Shown in pieces: positions 13,701 through 35,789 of a stretch of DNA of 64,000 nucleotides; position 1 is the stretch's first letter; the number at the start of each line of letters is the position of its first letter. A program made the position numbers and the translations under genes. The notes beneath the pieces were generated by a model. That model saw only the letters and a list, made by a program, of their open reading frames with translations. It did not search any database and was not told the origin of the DNA. This DNA comes from Dirofilaria immitis (lineage: Eukaryota > Nematoda > Chromadorea > Rhabditida > Onchocercidae). The stretch lies in assembly GCA_024305405.1 (NCBI GenBank), contig JAKNDB010000110.1:4278001-4342000 (forward strand). Direction: 5' to 3'.

Positions 13701-15228
13701 AGAAAATAATCAAAAATAATATCGAATAACTGCACGAATCCACCAATAATTTGAGTCTATTCTTCAAAGTCCTAGATTTTTGTTATTAATGGAGTTTGTA
13801 ATGGCTATAATAGAAAATCTATAACTTGATCTGCAGTATACGACGGTGAAACCTGTATGATCAGCAGTATACGACGGTGAAATCTGTGTTAGGCAAGCGT
13901 TTATTGCTCTTGAAGGAAGCAAAATAGTTTCTGCTGATTATTCACAAACAGAATTAAGACTCTTAGATCATAATTAATGATCATTTTATAATTACAATAT
14001 TAACTGCCAAATGAATAAGCGAAAAGCAACGTACCATATCGGATCGAAAGAACAGCGAATCAATCCTTTAATTTTGAAGTATAGTGGCATGAATACCGTA
14101 GAAACTGATAGAATCAAACAATGCAATGGATCCAGAGACGGGAAAACATGGAAAAATAAAGTAGCAATGCCTATGGATCGGCAACATTCCATTACAAACA
14201 ACTGAATTAAAATTCAGAATGTCACCAAGAAAGAAGGAGAAATAAAGAAGGATATTAAGCTTACCAACAATGTTGCACATTTTCGCTCTTTCGGATATTT
14301 ATATATTCTGTACAACGATTGAATAATTGCCATTACATCCGGTATATTTTGAATAAGCCACAAGGCAAAAATTACAGATATTGTTACTTCTGAACTTCTC
14401 GCCTCTTCTAGAACTAAAGTAGTTAGTAAATACAGTTAGTCTGCAATATCCTTAAAACCACTTAATTGTTAGAAATCAAAATACTTCGTAAAGAAGTAGA
14501 TGGCAATTTGCTACGAACAAATCTACTCTATCGATATTTCATGTTGCAATTTCACTGTTTGTTTTAATATAGAATACCTTTTAGAAGTACATAATTTTCA
14601 TCGAAAAAATGATAACCTTCTCGAACGTTGCATTTTTTTCAAAATAACTGCCTGAAGCTTTCAGATCAATATTAGTGGCCAATAAAATCACTATCAGTTT
14701 AGATGTCGCTGCTCCAAAGATCAGCAATAAATGTGACACCAAAAACATCACAAACTGAAATATGAAAAAATTTTTAAATAAATAAATGCTAGGGTCAACA
14801 GAGAATCGTGAAAGCATGATCCGTAATCCCATTTGATGCTTCAGTTTTGTTTGCGAGAAATTTTTCATTTTTAATTCTTGCTGCAACGTCTTACTGACTC
14901 GAATCAAGTCTACATGTTGCCATTGATTAAGGTAACTGCAATAATAGTAAACATGAATATTTGTAAAATGGATACTAGATTGGCGACATTATTGATTGAA
15001 TGAGCTTGAAGGTTGGAAAAATATCAAACAGATTAAGCTTGATAAAATATATATTAATATAATTCTAGGTTAAAATCAAATTCATCCAGAATATTTTACC
15101 CTAAGAATCTGCAACGTTTTTATCATCCATGGAGTGAGCTCGTTATTAAGGTGACATTCATGAGATTGAGATTGAAAAACATCCCATTTTGATTTACCAT
15201 CCCATTTCCAAAGTACCTTGGACGACAT
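7707..15228 (-). CDS. Chitin synthase (glycosyltransferase family 2)
   Basis: This is an animal-type chitin synthase, a multi-pass membrane enzyme that polymerises UDP-GlcNAc; in nematodes such enzymes make eggshell or pharyngeal chitin. About 24 exons fit. The N-terminus (MSSKVLWKWDGKSKWDVFQ) starts two bases after a tttcag acceptor. Several membrane exons follow (14754-14617 through about 12705), then the catalytic exons: CATMWHETRIEM (about 12350), HIFFDDAWEDQ (12040), AYGGRLVVRLP and HLKDKQLVRHKKRWSQ (11760), ILAIDGDSKFEP and GCACGRIHPIGEG (11500), GEDRWLSTLLLKQGY (10980), and QRRRW (10870, across a frame break). C-terminal exons give ILHPQEF, then NWGTREA where insects have SWGTR, an Ala-rich coiled coil, RNRIASLVLIVNGL, and EPIGLFVIAF. 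One intron uses a GC donor (11057-11058). One-base losses break frame at 11146-11149, 10880-10881, 10040-10045 and near 9230. An upstream exon at 16091-15980 and a downstream one at 7203 are possible. Confidence 0.9.
13833..13887. repeat. 31-bp tandem duplication beside the polA relic
   Basis: Two copies of gcagtatacgacggtgaaa, each followed by a near-identical (a/a)cctgt or atctgt, start at 13833 and 13864. The second runs straight into the polymerase-like reading frame, so the duplication probably copied the left edge of the inserted fragment or its junction. Confidence 0.75.
13888..13977 (+). pseudogene. Bacterial DNA polymerase I (polA) relic, likely Wolbachia-derived
   Basis: Twenty-eight codons on the + strand read RQAFIALEGSK followed by IVSADYSQTELRLLDH, then two codons later a stop. 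This is motif A of family A DNA polymerases, whose bacterial consensus is VSADYSQIELR with the metal-binding Asp. The wording around it (RQAFIA.EG) is bacterial rather than that of eukaryotic Pol theta or nu. It lies opposite to, and inside, an intron of the chitin synthase gene (between exons starting at 13773 and ending at 14035). No other part of polA is visible nearby. Nuclear copies of Wolbachia DNA are well known in filarial genomes, so that source is the simplest inference. The fragment is far too short to function. Confidence 0.75.
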
Positions 15229-15718
15229 TCTGAAAATGAAATAATGAAATTTAACGAAAAAATAAGCCAACAAATTATACAAAAGTATTGGAATGGAAAA
15301 TAAGAGATATATTAGAGCTTTGGAATTTTAAATTTTCAAATTTGCAGCGATGAAATGATGGTACAATGAAATTCATATCCACTTATTTCCGCTGCCTTTA
15401 TATGTATACTTTCGGAACAACATCATCCAAATCTTCCACTATTTTGTTCTAGCTGCTGAAATGTTCGAGCACAAATATTCAGCATGTATCATACAATATT
15501 ATTTAACCATCATAGATAGATACTACCAAATATACCAGATATATTCAATGTAGAGATATCCTCGTAGAAATTATATTTGCATATCATTTTGCACATCGAC
15601 GATTGATTGCTACTTCTGAGCAATTTTTATCTACCTCTATACAGAAATGATATGTATATATACTGATGGGATAGAATGAAGTCTCAGTTATCGATAGTAA
15701 AGTTTTCTTATTATTCCT

Positions 15719-15834
15719 GTGGGTCTCGAATCGGTTTAATGATAGAGTTGGGCAAAATTTGAATAAGATCAACTTCTTGTGGGTCTCGAATCGGTCTAAT
15801 GATAGAGTTGGGCAAAATTTGGATAAGATCAACA
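15719..15834. repeat. 60-bp tandem duplication
   Basis: Two adjacent copies with a period of exactly 60 bp begin tgtgggtctcgaatcggt and end aataagatcaac or gataagatcaac. They differ at about two positions over 56 bases, so the duplication is recent or kept similar. Confidence 0.9.
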
Positions 15835-16919
15835 AATGTAATTTTAGCTTATTTTAGAGATAGGTTTCTGTAATTTGCTGTTACGAGAAATAAGAAACGT
15901 GAAATGAATCTGCAACATCTGACATTGTTACTAGTGCTTATTGTTTTGATAAAGAAAATATAAGGAAGCAAGAAGTTTACTCGGTTTTTGGTAATTTCTA
16001 TAACTTCATCTGGCCAATCAACTATCTTGTCGAAGTTAAATTTCATTTGCGAAGGATTGATTGCAAGCTTATCATTTAAGTTGGCAATCATTTTATCATT
16101 TTATTTGTAACATTACTTAATACTGTTTATGTTTCATACGTGGGTGAATAAAAGTTCTTATTTATACATCAATGTAGGAATCATTCTAAATGTGTTGCAT
16201 TAATTTGAAACTTCGTTTGAGTAGAAGCATGAAAATTATAATGAGGTCAAGGATATTCACCAACAAGTGCCTTTGTCACTTCTCCTCCTTCTCTATCCTC
16301 GCTCCACCCGATTGCATCTAAATTCGAGATTTTATACATTATTCTCTATTTTTGATCATTTTTATACCAATTTTCCTGAACAGTGTCATTCTAACATGTT
16401 CATTATATTGTCATGGTAATTTTAGTTATTTCCATATTCCATTCTACTGTTTTATCAACTTTTTTAGAACTTGTAAAGACAAACATTTATCTTTTCTAAC
16501 AAATATTCCTCTTGAATTAGTTCACTTTATTAAATAAAAGAAGAAGAGAAGAGCGAAAATGTGAACGGTCAGTCTCGCACAGGTATTCCCTAAAAGCACT
16601 TCATTTGTAGAATTTCAAATTGTTGAAAACAATTGACCAAATCCAATATCAAAGTTAGTATCACCATTTCTATCTGATCTATAGATTCATATCCTCTTTC
16701 TGTTAATTATTTCATGTTGATTTTCATTTTCAATTCTTGTTATTTGAGGTCTTAGTTAAGAAATCTTAAATAACAATATTTCAGATTTCGGAAATGTGAA
16801 TAACCATAATTCATTCATATGGTTTCAGATTTAAGATGTGAACTTTGAAGAGCACTTTTTTTTGTTATCGATTTATGCTACTCCTCATGTTTTTAATTGA
16901 TAAGAGAGAATACTAAATT

Positions 16920-17018
16920 CAAGTTTCAGATATGATAAGTATGAAACTACTATTATTAACAGTTATATGCACATCTAGACGGCTCATTTGAGGGATAGAT
17001 AAATGAATAATATACACA
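16920..17018 (+). repeat. Dispersed repeat, copy 2
   Basis: Direct-orientation partner of 2551-2647. The shared core includes cagttatatgcacatctaga and agggatagataaatgaataa. It is not followed by the ATC run that follows copy 1. Confidence 0.8.
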
Positions 17019-19024
17019 AATATGCGTATTTTCCAAATTTGATATTATTTTTACATTAACGACACAATTTATAGATCGTCATTCGATTATCCATTTGAAT
17101 TTGTTATCGGAAATGTGATCGGAATTTGTATTCGAAACAGTAACGAAATTGAAATCATTCGTCCAAATGACATAGCAAGCAATAATCTTACCGTCCAAGT
17201 GAAGTAACAGAATACAAACCTCAGTACCCATTTCTTCCTGGAGTTTTTCCAGAGGAGTTTAGTTTGCCCATTTAATTTCTCGTCGCATTTCTGCAACTAT
17301 TATTTCATTGATAATAGCTTAGCCTTGAATCATTTAACATTTAACTTTCACCATTCCTTTCTTTCCATCGTTGCCTATCGAGTTCTATTCTTATTTCTCG
17401 CAGTCGGCAGAAAATCAACTTTTTCAGGTCAACACTTTTTATTGTTATTTCCAAGTGAGAAATAGTACGAGAATAAGAAGAGCAAATATAATGTTATATT
17501 ATTAAATTAAAATATAAAAAGTATATGTAACAAAAAAATCATATCACACCTTCACCAGTGAATGATTCAACAAAATATGATTTGACATATTTGAGTATGA
17601 AAAGTTGTAAGTTTTGAACCATCGAAAATTATTAGAATCGTACGATGCATCTTATTGAACCAGTTATTGATGACGGATTTTAAACGACTTCATACGATGA
17701 ATTGTTTTTCATGTTCACTTTCTTATTCATTTCCTTTTCATCGGAATATACTCTCTGCTATCATATCATAAAGAACTGTCCTTCTGAAAATTTCTAATTC
17801 ATACAATACAATTAATTCCTTTTTCGTTTTCATGTCTGTCTTCGCTTTCCTCATCAAAATTGTTTTTCCCTTTATGGGGGCATCCGCAGTATATGAAGTG
17901 CAACGAGTTCGTATCATTACTCTGTATGGTTTAAAAAAAAGGGGGTTCTTACAATTATTAAACGAAAAAAATATCACAACAATCTATTTCATTTCTGGAC
18001 ATCTTATCAGAAGGCTAGATACCAGGAGCATTTTCCACATTTCACTATATTTCATTTATGGAAGAAGTTCAAAATTTACATATCTATATCATTTCTGTAT
18101 GGATAAGACTATTACTTGGATAATAGTGATATATTCGATAGAAGTTGGCAAAGCTAATCATCATTGTTTTATATTCGCTGAGTTAGAAATACTTATTGTT
18201 GGGCAACAAAAGCTATTGTTCAGGGTTATTTCATATGCAATTCGGTTATCCGATTCCCGTTTGTTCATTTCATAGCATTTTCCAGTACAAGAATATGTGA
18301 TACGATCGACAAACAGAACACGGTGTGTAATGCTGTTCCTCCTTCAGAAGAGCAGGCGTAAATTTCTTATATTGCATCCTTTCTCCGTGTTACCTTATTG
18401 ATTCCCTGTAAAAATTTTCATTCCGTTATATTTCACTTAAATATTGTCTTCATGAGTAATAATCATATCCGTTGAAGTAATAACAAGTTGAAAATGGTTA
18501 TTAATCATAGTGGATTATGTAATGTTGCATTATTTATCATGATACAGTTGATTTTTTGATGTGAAATATTTAATCAATCTCTATTGATTCATTCATAGTA
18601 ATCTTGTTGACCATTGCTTACGTCATCAAAAGGAATAAAAGTTATTGATTATTTTGAGATTTACGTACATCATACACTATCATTTCATTATTCTTCTGTT
18701 TCCTTCTATTTATGCTAGCAGTAATTAAACTAGATATAATGAAGCTTGAAATTTTGTTAAACTAGTTAGAATGAACAACCGCTATTGTCAACATTACGCA
18801 AATGTTTCTCTATTATCATTTTATTTATCATTGATTTGTTCAAAGCGATTAGTATGAACCAAAAGATTTCAGAATTGATCTGAATTTTAATCTAAAATTG
18901 TTGGCAAGCCTAATTCACTTTGTTAAAGCAGTAGCATCAAGCGCAGTAACTCATACACATGCTAATCATGTTTTGAAATTTAAATTTTGGTCTTCAGATT
19001 TTTTTAGGCCGTCAAAAACATCAA

Positions 19025-28055
<9,031 letters not shown>

Positions 28056-29164
28056 TTTCTTATGTATTATAAATGTATTCATTGAATTGATGCATGAATG
28101 AATCGCGTCGCATATCACCGTATTCATGAAATAGCTTACGTCTTTTACTTTCGAAACGATTTGCGTATTTCAGTTGAAAAACTTGAAAGATTCAATTTAT
28201 TTGAAGTTTGAAGCTTAAAAAGAAAACCATATTAAGCAGAATTAATCTCAAAGAAATCTAAAAATCCAATTTTTTTCCCTCGAAAATTGAATTTTATTCT
28301 TGTATTGATTGCATATTAAAGTAGCGATGCTTCTTCATTCGATTTATCAGTGCTGCATGCCTTGTATTATTTCTGAATCTTAGTTTTAGTTGTTTCTAGA
28401 CTTCTTAATTCTTTAAAATTCTGAATTTTCAGAAGCTTGAGCATGATTTTATAATTTATACTTATTTGCAGAAATATTCACACAGTTGCATAGCTAGAAA
28501 TGTTATTTTATCAGGGTAACTGTCACGCCAGCTGATAGGTATCATATAATGTAAAGCAAAGTGCTTCTGATGCGCTTCAAAATTGCAGCAGCTCAGATAT
28601 TTTTGATGAGTTACAATATAATAGCATAATTTGTGATTTATTGTAGGTTGTCTAGCAATATAACAATGACTTTATGAATCATGCATAAGTCATACCCGGT
28701 GCTTTATCACGTTCTGTCATTTGGCTGACCTAATTTGGTATGACCTGATTGATAGCAATATTACACTTATTACAGTACATATGAAATGTATGCGCTAAAT
28801 CTGATATCTCGATAGATCAGTAATATAAATCATCTCTAACCAAGTGATTAGCACTAAATGCTTCAACTGCCTAGACGGTTGCCTCTTTAGTTGAGGAAGT
28901 AAATTGTGTATTAACAATTCTAGGACTAATTTGTTTTACCAATTTATTTACAATTTAACTACTAGATCATTTCAAAAAAAACAAAATGAATGATAATATG
29001 ATATAGATTAGAATGTCTATTCTGTGCCTTCTGCTTGTGAAACTGCTACAATATATAAGATATGAGAATATTTGGAGTAGGAATGGAAATCTGGGAAAAG
29101 TGTTAATTTCATTTGTTATTTCCAATAGGAGCGGTGTTTGCTGCTGGAGTGGAAAAGCATGCCC

Positions 29165-29165
<1 letters not shown>

Positions 29166-29203
<38 letters not shown>

Positions 29204-29207
29204 CTAT
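29166..29207. repeat. (GAT)n microsatellite
   Basis: About 14 uninterrupted ATG/GAT units, read as poly-Ser on the minus strand within a spurious 74-codon frame. Confidence 0.95.
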
Positions 29208-30977
29208 ATCGTTTGGAGAGCAATTTTGTTTTTTTCGGTAAAAATATTTTGTTCCTGTAACGTTCACATGATAATAGTAAAAGTGCGATGACCCATAATT
29301 GTATAAAATGAACTTAGTGTTATCTATTATCATATTTTTATGAGTAATATTTTGATTTCTTTTAAATTTTAATCCAAGATTTCTAAGAAGTGGAACTAGA
29401 AAGCAGTGGGAAGATTTTTATTCCAACTTACTATCACAACATGGAAATTATTATTTTTAGAGCGATTATTTAACTATAATCATTTAAAGTTAAGAGAGAT
29501 TATTATAACAATACAATCAATCATAACTTGTAATTCAGGCGGCTAATAAAAGTATAAAATATTTGCACTGTATTTCACACAAATTCTTTCCTCATCTATA
29601 ATTCTATTTCATATGAAAATAAAAGAAGATGAATATAAAAGTGAAGGAGGCGAAAATGAAGCTGATGAAGTTGCATTTTAAATAATTTTGGAATAGCTTT
29701 TCCTACCGAAGAATTGTCATTTTTTCGTTATGTTATAAAGACATCTTCACTACACATACTCTTCTTAATGAGTAATATTATATTACGTAATTTCATTAAG
29801 AAAATGATGTATGTTATCTTTATTCGCAATCGCAAAAATTTGACAATGTCGAAGAATTATCATTGGAAACATTAATTATCCAAATTTGGAATGTAATAAT
29901 TGCATTTTATAAGATTTTGGAATGATTCTATATTACTTTCATTTATTGTCTCTTCCAGCTGGGATTTTATTTCCGCTATGTTTCGCTTCGATGATCACAG
30001 AAAACTGTTTATCATCTATCATCGTTGTTAAAAACGTTGAGACGGGAATATTCGTTCTTCACCACTGTTCATTCATTTTTCCTGCAGAACGACTCAATGA
30101 TATATTGGAAACATATTTTTGTTTCTTTATTAAACTATTCGTTCCAGCGAAATCATTTATATTTTATGTCTTATCTTGTAAAGCTAAGAATTATAGCTTA
30201 TCATTTCTAATTCCACTTTTACTGCCTTCATTATTTACATTGTAGACGCTGTAACTATAACGCACATTTTATCCCCAAATTGCTATCATTGGTTGAAATA
30301 AAAGTAACACCTATATTCCGACCTTATAGGATAGACATATATTTATCTTGTCAATCAATCTATTTCAAAAAAGCTTCTAAAAGGGAAAAAGAAAAAGTGA
30401 CCAAGATAAGCAATTAATTAACTAACCAAAATAATAATATAACATCAAATTAAGCAGCATAAATTTATAGTGATATTTTTTTAAAAGGAGATAATAAGCA
30501 AGCTATCATATTATTCGAAGGAATCATTTATTAAGAAGAAGAATAAAACTTAGAAAGTGCAAGTAAGATTAGAGGACTGAAAATAAGAGTAAGAGAAGAT
30601 TTACAAGGTCATCATTACATCCCGACAGATTGTAAACGATTCCTCAAAAATAATTTCTGTCACTGATAATATCATCAAGTGGACGACAAATAATTTCCAC
30701 TCCCGACTATGATGATTATTAATACAATCTTCTCTCTTCTTCATCCAACAATATATCATATACCATATTGACCTCTCAATCGTTCAATAATCATTCATCT
30801 TAAATGACAAATAGCCAAATAATCCTTTATTTTCTTGTCCCTTTCGTCATTCCGTATTTTTCCAAAAATATGATCTCGACTATCGCTTTCTACTACTTAC
30901 TTTAGAAACAAATTTCAGGAGAGCATAAAATGTGGAGAAAGATTGAATACCATCTTATAAATACTTTATTTTTCAAA

Positions 30978-31035
30978 AAATTTAAATCATTGACCTACAA
31001 GATACGCAGAAATTTAAATCATTAACCCACAAGAT
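30978..31035. repeat. 32-bp tandem duplication
   Basis: aaatttaaatcattgacctac plus aagat at 30978-31003 recurs at 31010-31035 with two substitutions (ttaaccc for ttgacct), separated by acgcag. Confidence 0.85.
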
Positions 31036-33119
31036 TTCACTTTTACGACGACGTAACTTTTCAGCTATACTTAACTTCGGTATTCTCACTAATTTATAAA
31101 ATAAATAATAATGCACATTTTCTTATTATCAATTTTGCACCTAGTAATAACAAAAAGTGTTTAATCACAATCAACTATTAAATAGTCGGAAAAAAAAAGA
31201 AAGATGTTAAGGCGAAAGAGTTTTCAGATTTATCTCAAAAATAACAAATACGACATATTTTCTGTTTATCTTTAAAGCAGGTCTTATAATTTAAATCAGC
31301 AAATTAGACTGTTGTGAGATCCTTTGTAATATACAAATTAGCAATTTTTGTATACTCAGAAGGCAATTGAATTTTGATTTTTTCTGCTATGTAATTATCG
31401 GTTATAAGCGGTATCTTGACACAGTTAAGCGATTATGCTTCATTTTACTGTTCCTAGTCAACAAATTATGTCATTTTAAATTTGCACAGATAAATTAATT
31501 CGTACGATTTTAAATCAGCTTTCAAATTTAGGATTAAAAGCTTTTTTCTTACGATATTTAAACTCAATTAAGTCTACAATAATTACCGTAACGTAGAGCT
31601 TCTTAGCTTGTCACGTTGAGGAACGATTGACACGACAATCGAGGAAATCTTTATTAATAATTTGTATTTGATATTTACCATGTATCACATTATCTGTTTC
31701 CTTGTTTTTCCATGATCTATAAGTAATTTTAGAATTGCTTTTCAGACTTCATCTTTGCATCTTGCAATACGTACGAATAGACGAATCGTATAACAAATGA
31801 TCCTTTAATTGTTATACTCACTGTAAACTAATAATCATCACTAAATATTGCTTTAATATGCATATTAGAAGATAGTATGAAAGATCATTTCTAATTTGTT
31901 TCAAAATGTACATTGGTAATTAAAGATTTGTGAAATATGAAATTGTTGAAAAAATTGCAAATATTTTGTTGTAACAATTAAAAAAGTGCATTTATCATTC
32001 AAATATTAAATATTCCAAATTGCTAATATTTTTAATGTTTGTTGAAAAATAACAAAATTAAAATTTGCTTTCATTCACTTCTCATATAATTAATTATAGC
32101 TCGTCTCAAATAAAATGAAATGAAACCTTTTCATCTTCTGTCCTGAGAAAAATTTCCCAAATATTTTTACAAAACTTTGCTAACATCCCATCAATTAACT
32201 ATAAGTTGAATGATGGAATGTCAAAACAACTGCATTTTTGACTTACTACAACAGCAGTAATTATTTTTCTAAATTTTCGGTTACTCATTTAGCTAAATTA
32301 AAAGTCTGGAGATGGCATGAATTTGGTTAGCTCTTAATTACAGAATGTTACCACTAGTTACTATAATTATAGCTTTAGGCAATAATCCGATAATTAATCA
32401 TTAGTGAACGGAAAATGATAGGAAGTGAAAAAAAAGTGCTGATAACCGATAATTTATAATGAGCACAATATTGTCACTAAAAATAAGAATGATGTTTGAA
32501 AAGAGTAGAGAGATTGTTGGTCTTATTTGATTGATAAGTATTTGGAATGCTAGACGGCGACAAATGTGATTGGAAGTATATCAGATTAGATTACATGGTG
32601 TACTATGTACAATTACCATATTATAAAACAGCTACATTATTCGAAAGGTAAACATTATAGTTGCAACTTTTATTTGGCAGAACCACTGAATAGACGATAA
32701 GTTTTGATTTCAAATATGATGCAAAAAAATATAATTTTCAATGAGAGCAATCCTTAAGCTAACTAAATTGTTTAAATGGTGTATAATTAAGAATTGTTGA
32801 CAGAAAATAAGTTGATAATATTAATATTCTTTTGACATATTAATTATTCCATCTTCAATTTATTCCATTTTTATTGATAGGAAAGAAATGATGAAGTAGT
32901 ATAAGTTATAGATGGAATAAATAAATATTATTTGAAAGAAATCAGTAAGCTTGGAGAAGTTTTCTGTTTCATAGTTGCAACATTTCGCTTTTTTATTTGT
33001 TGTTGTTGTTGTTGTTTTTTTTTTTTTCTACGTTAAAGCTATTCAACTCTTAACTTACTTTCCCCATCAATTTATTCATTCATATAGTCGCTTCACTTAG
33101 CAGTACCATCAATTATCAA

Positions 33120-33235
33120 CATTCAGCATCACCATCAGCATTCAGTATCAGCATCAGCATCAGCATCAGTATCAGTATCAGCAGAGGCAGAAGCAGAAGC
33201 AGAAGCAAAAGGAGAAGCAGAGCAGAGCACTACTT
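33120..33235. repeat. CAGCAT/CAGTAT then AGAAGC hexamer-like array
   Basis: Degenerate runs of tcagca and tcagta units are followed by a purine-rich agaagc run. It is in no supported exon. Confidence 0.8.
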
Positions 33236-35789
33236 GCTTAAGTTCCATTATGGATTAGCATCAGAGATGATATTTGAGAAGGCGGGAATGTCACCTTGTA
33301 CTTTCTTTAATAATAGTTACATTGACAACAGATGGCATAATTAATCACCGTATAAATAGAAGAGATTTGTGAGTTCAATGGAATGTCCTCATGCAATATT
33401 CGCTTTCAATTGAAGTAGTAATACTTACTTGAAGGTAAGTAATGTAAGTGATGAATTTAAAGTTAATTTACTTTCATCCTTTTTTTCTTCTTTCCAATTC
33501 ATTATACGACATATAAATTTTAATTTTAAATTTCATCTTTTTTTTCCATAATTTTTGAAAAACGATTATTTACAAATAATAATCGGCAGCACAATGAATA
33601 AAAAGTGCTCGGTTAGATCAGTGTTGTTGTTTGTACTTGTACTTATTTTTTTGTTTATGCTTTGCTTGTAGTTTTGATAGCTTCATTCTTAACCAATTTA
33701 TAACAATTGCAAAAATTATTTCATTTTTTTCACTGTTTATTTATCGTAATCCTCGTTTCTCGATCTTATACTTCTCGAGATTTTTCCTCCTTGTTCTATG
33801 CTTATTTCTATAAATCTCGAAATATTAAAAAAGATAAGCATTCTCCTACACTGCTTTCATAATATCCATTAATTACACTGATCATAAACTGTTGTCAGCC
33901 GAAAAATAAGAAACTCTAAAGATACTTACTTACTCATATTCATCGTCATACTTTTTTCCTAGCAAAAGCATGATCAAACCTAAGCATCCCATATGACGTA
34001 CACTATTCATATTATGTAAATAAATAAATATATGCAAGTCACAGTGCTTGCTACCCATATGAGGAAGAATGGCGGTAGTAATTGATTCAGTTAGTTGAAT
34101 AAATATTCCCGAATATTTTTGATCATTGTTCTTTCAATACCCTCGCAAATGTTACTCGTCGCAGCTTCAAAATATGATTTATGTGTTAGGAGTCATTGCA
34201 AATTGCAGAATACCATGGAAATCTAATGGGAAGTTAGGACAGTAATTTAAATGGGTAACCGATTTTTCAATCACTTTATTCCTTAAAGTCTTCGAGTATT
34301 TCCTGTTCTATCTCTTATTCTTCAGTTGTTCACTTGTTTATTGATTAGCAGTGTAAAACATGAAGCGAAAATTTAAAAAGTGTAGCTTCTTTTTGAAACA
34401 ATTCATCACTAACTAATTATTCCATCTGACAACACAAATTCAATTATAATACCTACAAACTTATCAACAACTTTTCGTTATATGCCTATATCAAAGTTGC
34501 TTACCAAATTTCTTCAAATTTCAATATTCGTCCATTCGTTTGTTTATTAAATTAATTATTTCTTTCTCTTGCCTTTAATCCAACCGTTTGTTCTCTATTT
34601 TCAGGGACACTTACGTAAATACGATTTCATGTAGAGAGGAGATGAGAAGAAAATCAAGGTTAGTGAAAAGGCAAAAACAGAGGATTAGTCGAGGATGAGC
34701 AAGAAGACGACGCAGATGCTCAACTTACCGCCAATAAATTTCACATCATTCTTAAACCAAACATCAAATAAACTTTGTTTTGTCACTGAAATAACAATAT
34801 TCGTTCCTTTAGATCTATCTGTTCATTTCTATCGGGCATCCTTCAGACAAAGGTACAAAATGAACGGTCCTCTCTCTCTTTTGCTTCCTACCTTTTTCCT
34901 CACTTCATTCTCTCTTACTCGATCTTATTATTCTCTCCACTTTTATCCAACTCAATAAAATGAAATGAATCATGTGAATTAAATCAATTTAAATTTCAAT
35001 ACATGTGGAAAAAATCCTCTGCAGTGCTATCGTAAGCCAATACTTCCCTTCGGACAACTAGTCATTGCGATGGTATTAAAGGATCGGTACTTCACAATAT
35101 AATTATATTGGATTGGGAAACCAGAAACGTTTCGATAATCATCGTATCATCCGAAGGGATTCTGAACAATCGAAGGCTAAGAAACGGGTAGATAATAAAC
35201 AGGAGATCGACATGGAACATCTCGAGGTGACAATGATTTGTGATGTCATTCTCTTTTTCACCTCCGCAAAAATTCCGAGAAAGACAAATATAAAACTATA
35301 GTATTGCCCGAGCGACTCGTAGGACCTCAAAATATAGCGAAAGAACAATATATTCCAATTGAAATAAAGTACTTTAAATCTGTTCTCTGTTCGTCTGCCT
35401 ATGCAATAATAACCTTCTGTGAAGAAAACATCATTCGTGGTGATATGGTGTGCAAGATGAATCATGATTTTAAAAGAATTTTATCATTAAGACGTATTAC
35501 TTCCATGTCGTGATACAATTGCGATGACTGTTAGTGCTGCTATTTAGAACGGTTGATCGCTTATTTCTATGAAAGCTATCCTTCAAACAAACTATGCTAT
35601 AATATATATGATGAATGATAAGCCAGTATTATTTATGTCATCACAAGCTTGACTAGCAGTATCAGAAATGCTTTTGGATTATGAAGCACTCACTTTGCGA
35701 TAGTATGCTAAATCAGAAATAAATGATGACATGAAAAGTTCAACATAAAAAGTATACGTCATCAAATCAATACGTAAGATAAGCAAAGG

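Larger units (their letters stand above)
15229..19024. other. Region upstream of divergent chitin synthase and coiled-coil genes
   Basis: No gene is supported. On the minus strand, 16091 to about 15980 could be an exon (starts MIANLNDKLAINPSQ, contains KIVDWPDEVIEITKNR, ends at a gtaaac donor), and 17296-17226 could be another (ends KNSRKKW before gtactg); either might be 5' exons of the chitin synthase, though neither matches anything I know. The + frame at 17832-18275 (147 codons) has no recognisable features and overlaps a minus-strand open frame. The region also contains the second dispersed repeat copy and a 60-bp tandem duplication. Confidence 0.45.

Noticed and set aside
7707..15228. 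Chitin synthase as a pseudogene because of several frame breaks
   Set aside because: The breaks are single-base losses mostly at homopolymers, splice sites and motifs are intact, and unrelated neighbouring genes show the same pattern, which fits sequence error better.
17832..18275. 147-codon + frame
   Set aside because: No recognised domain, AT-driven composition, and a competing open frame on the other strand; no exon partner found.
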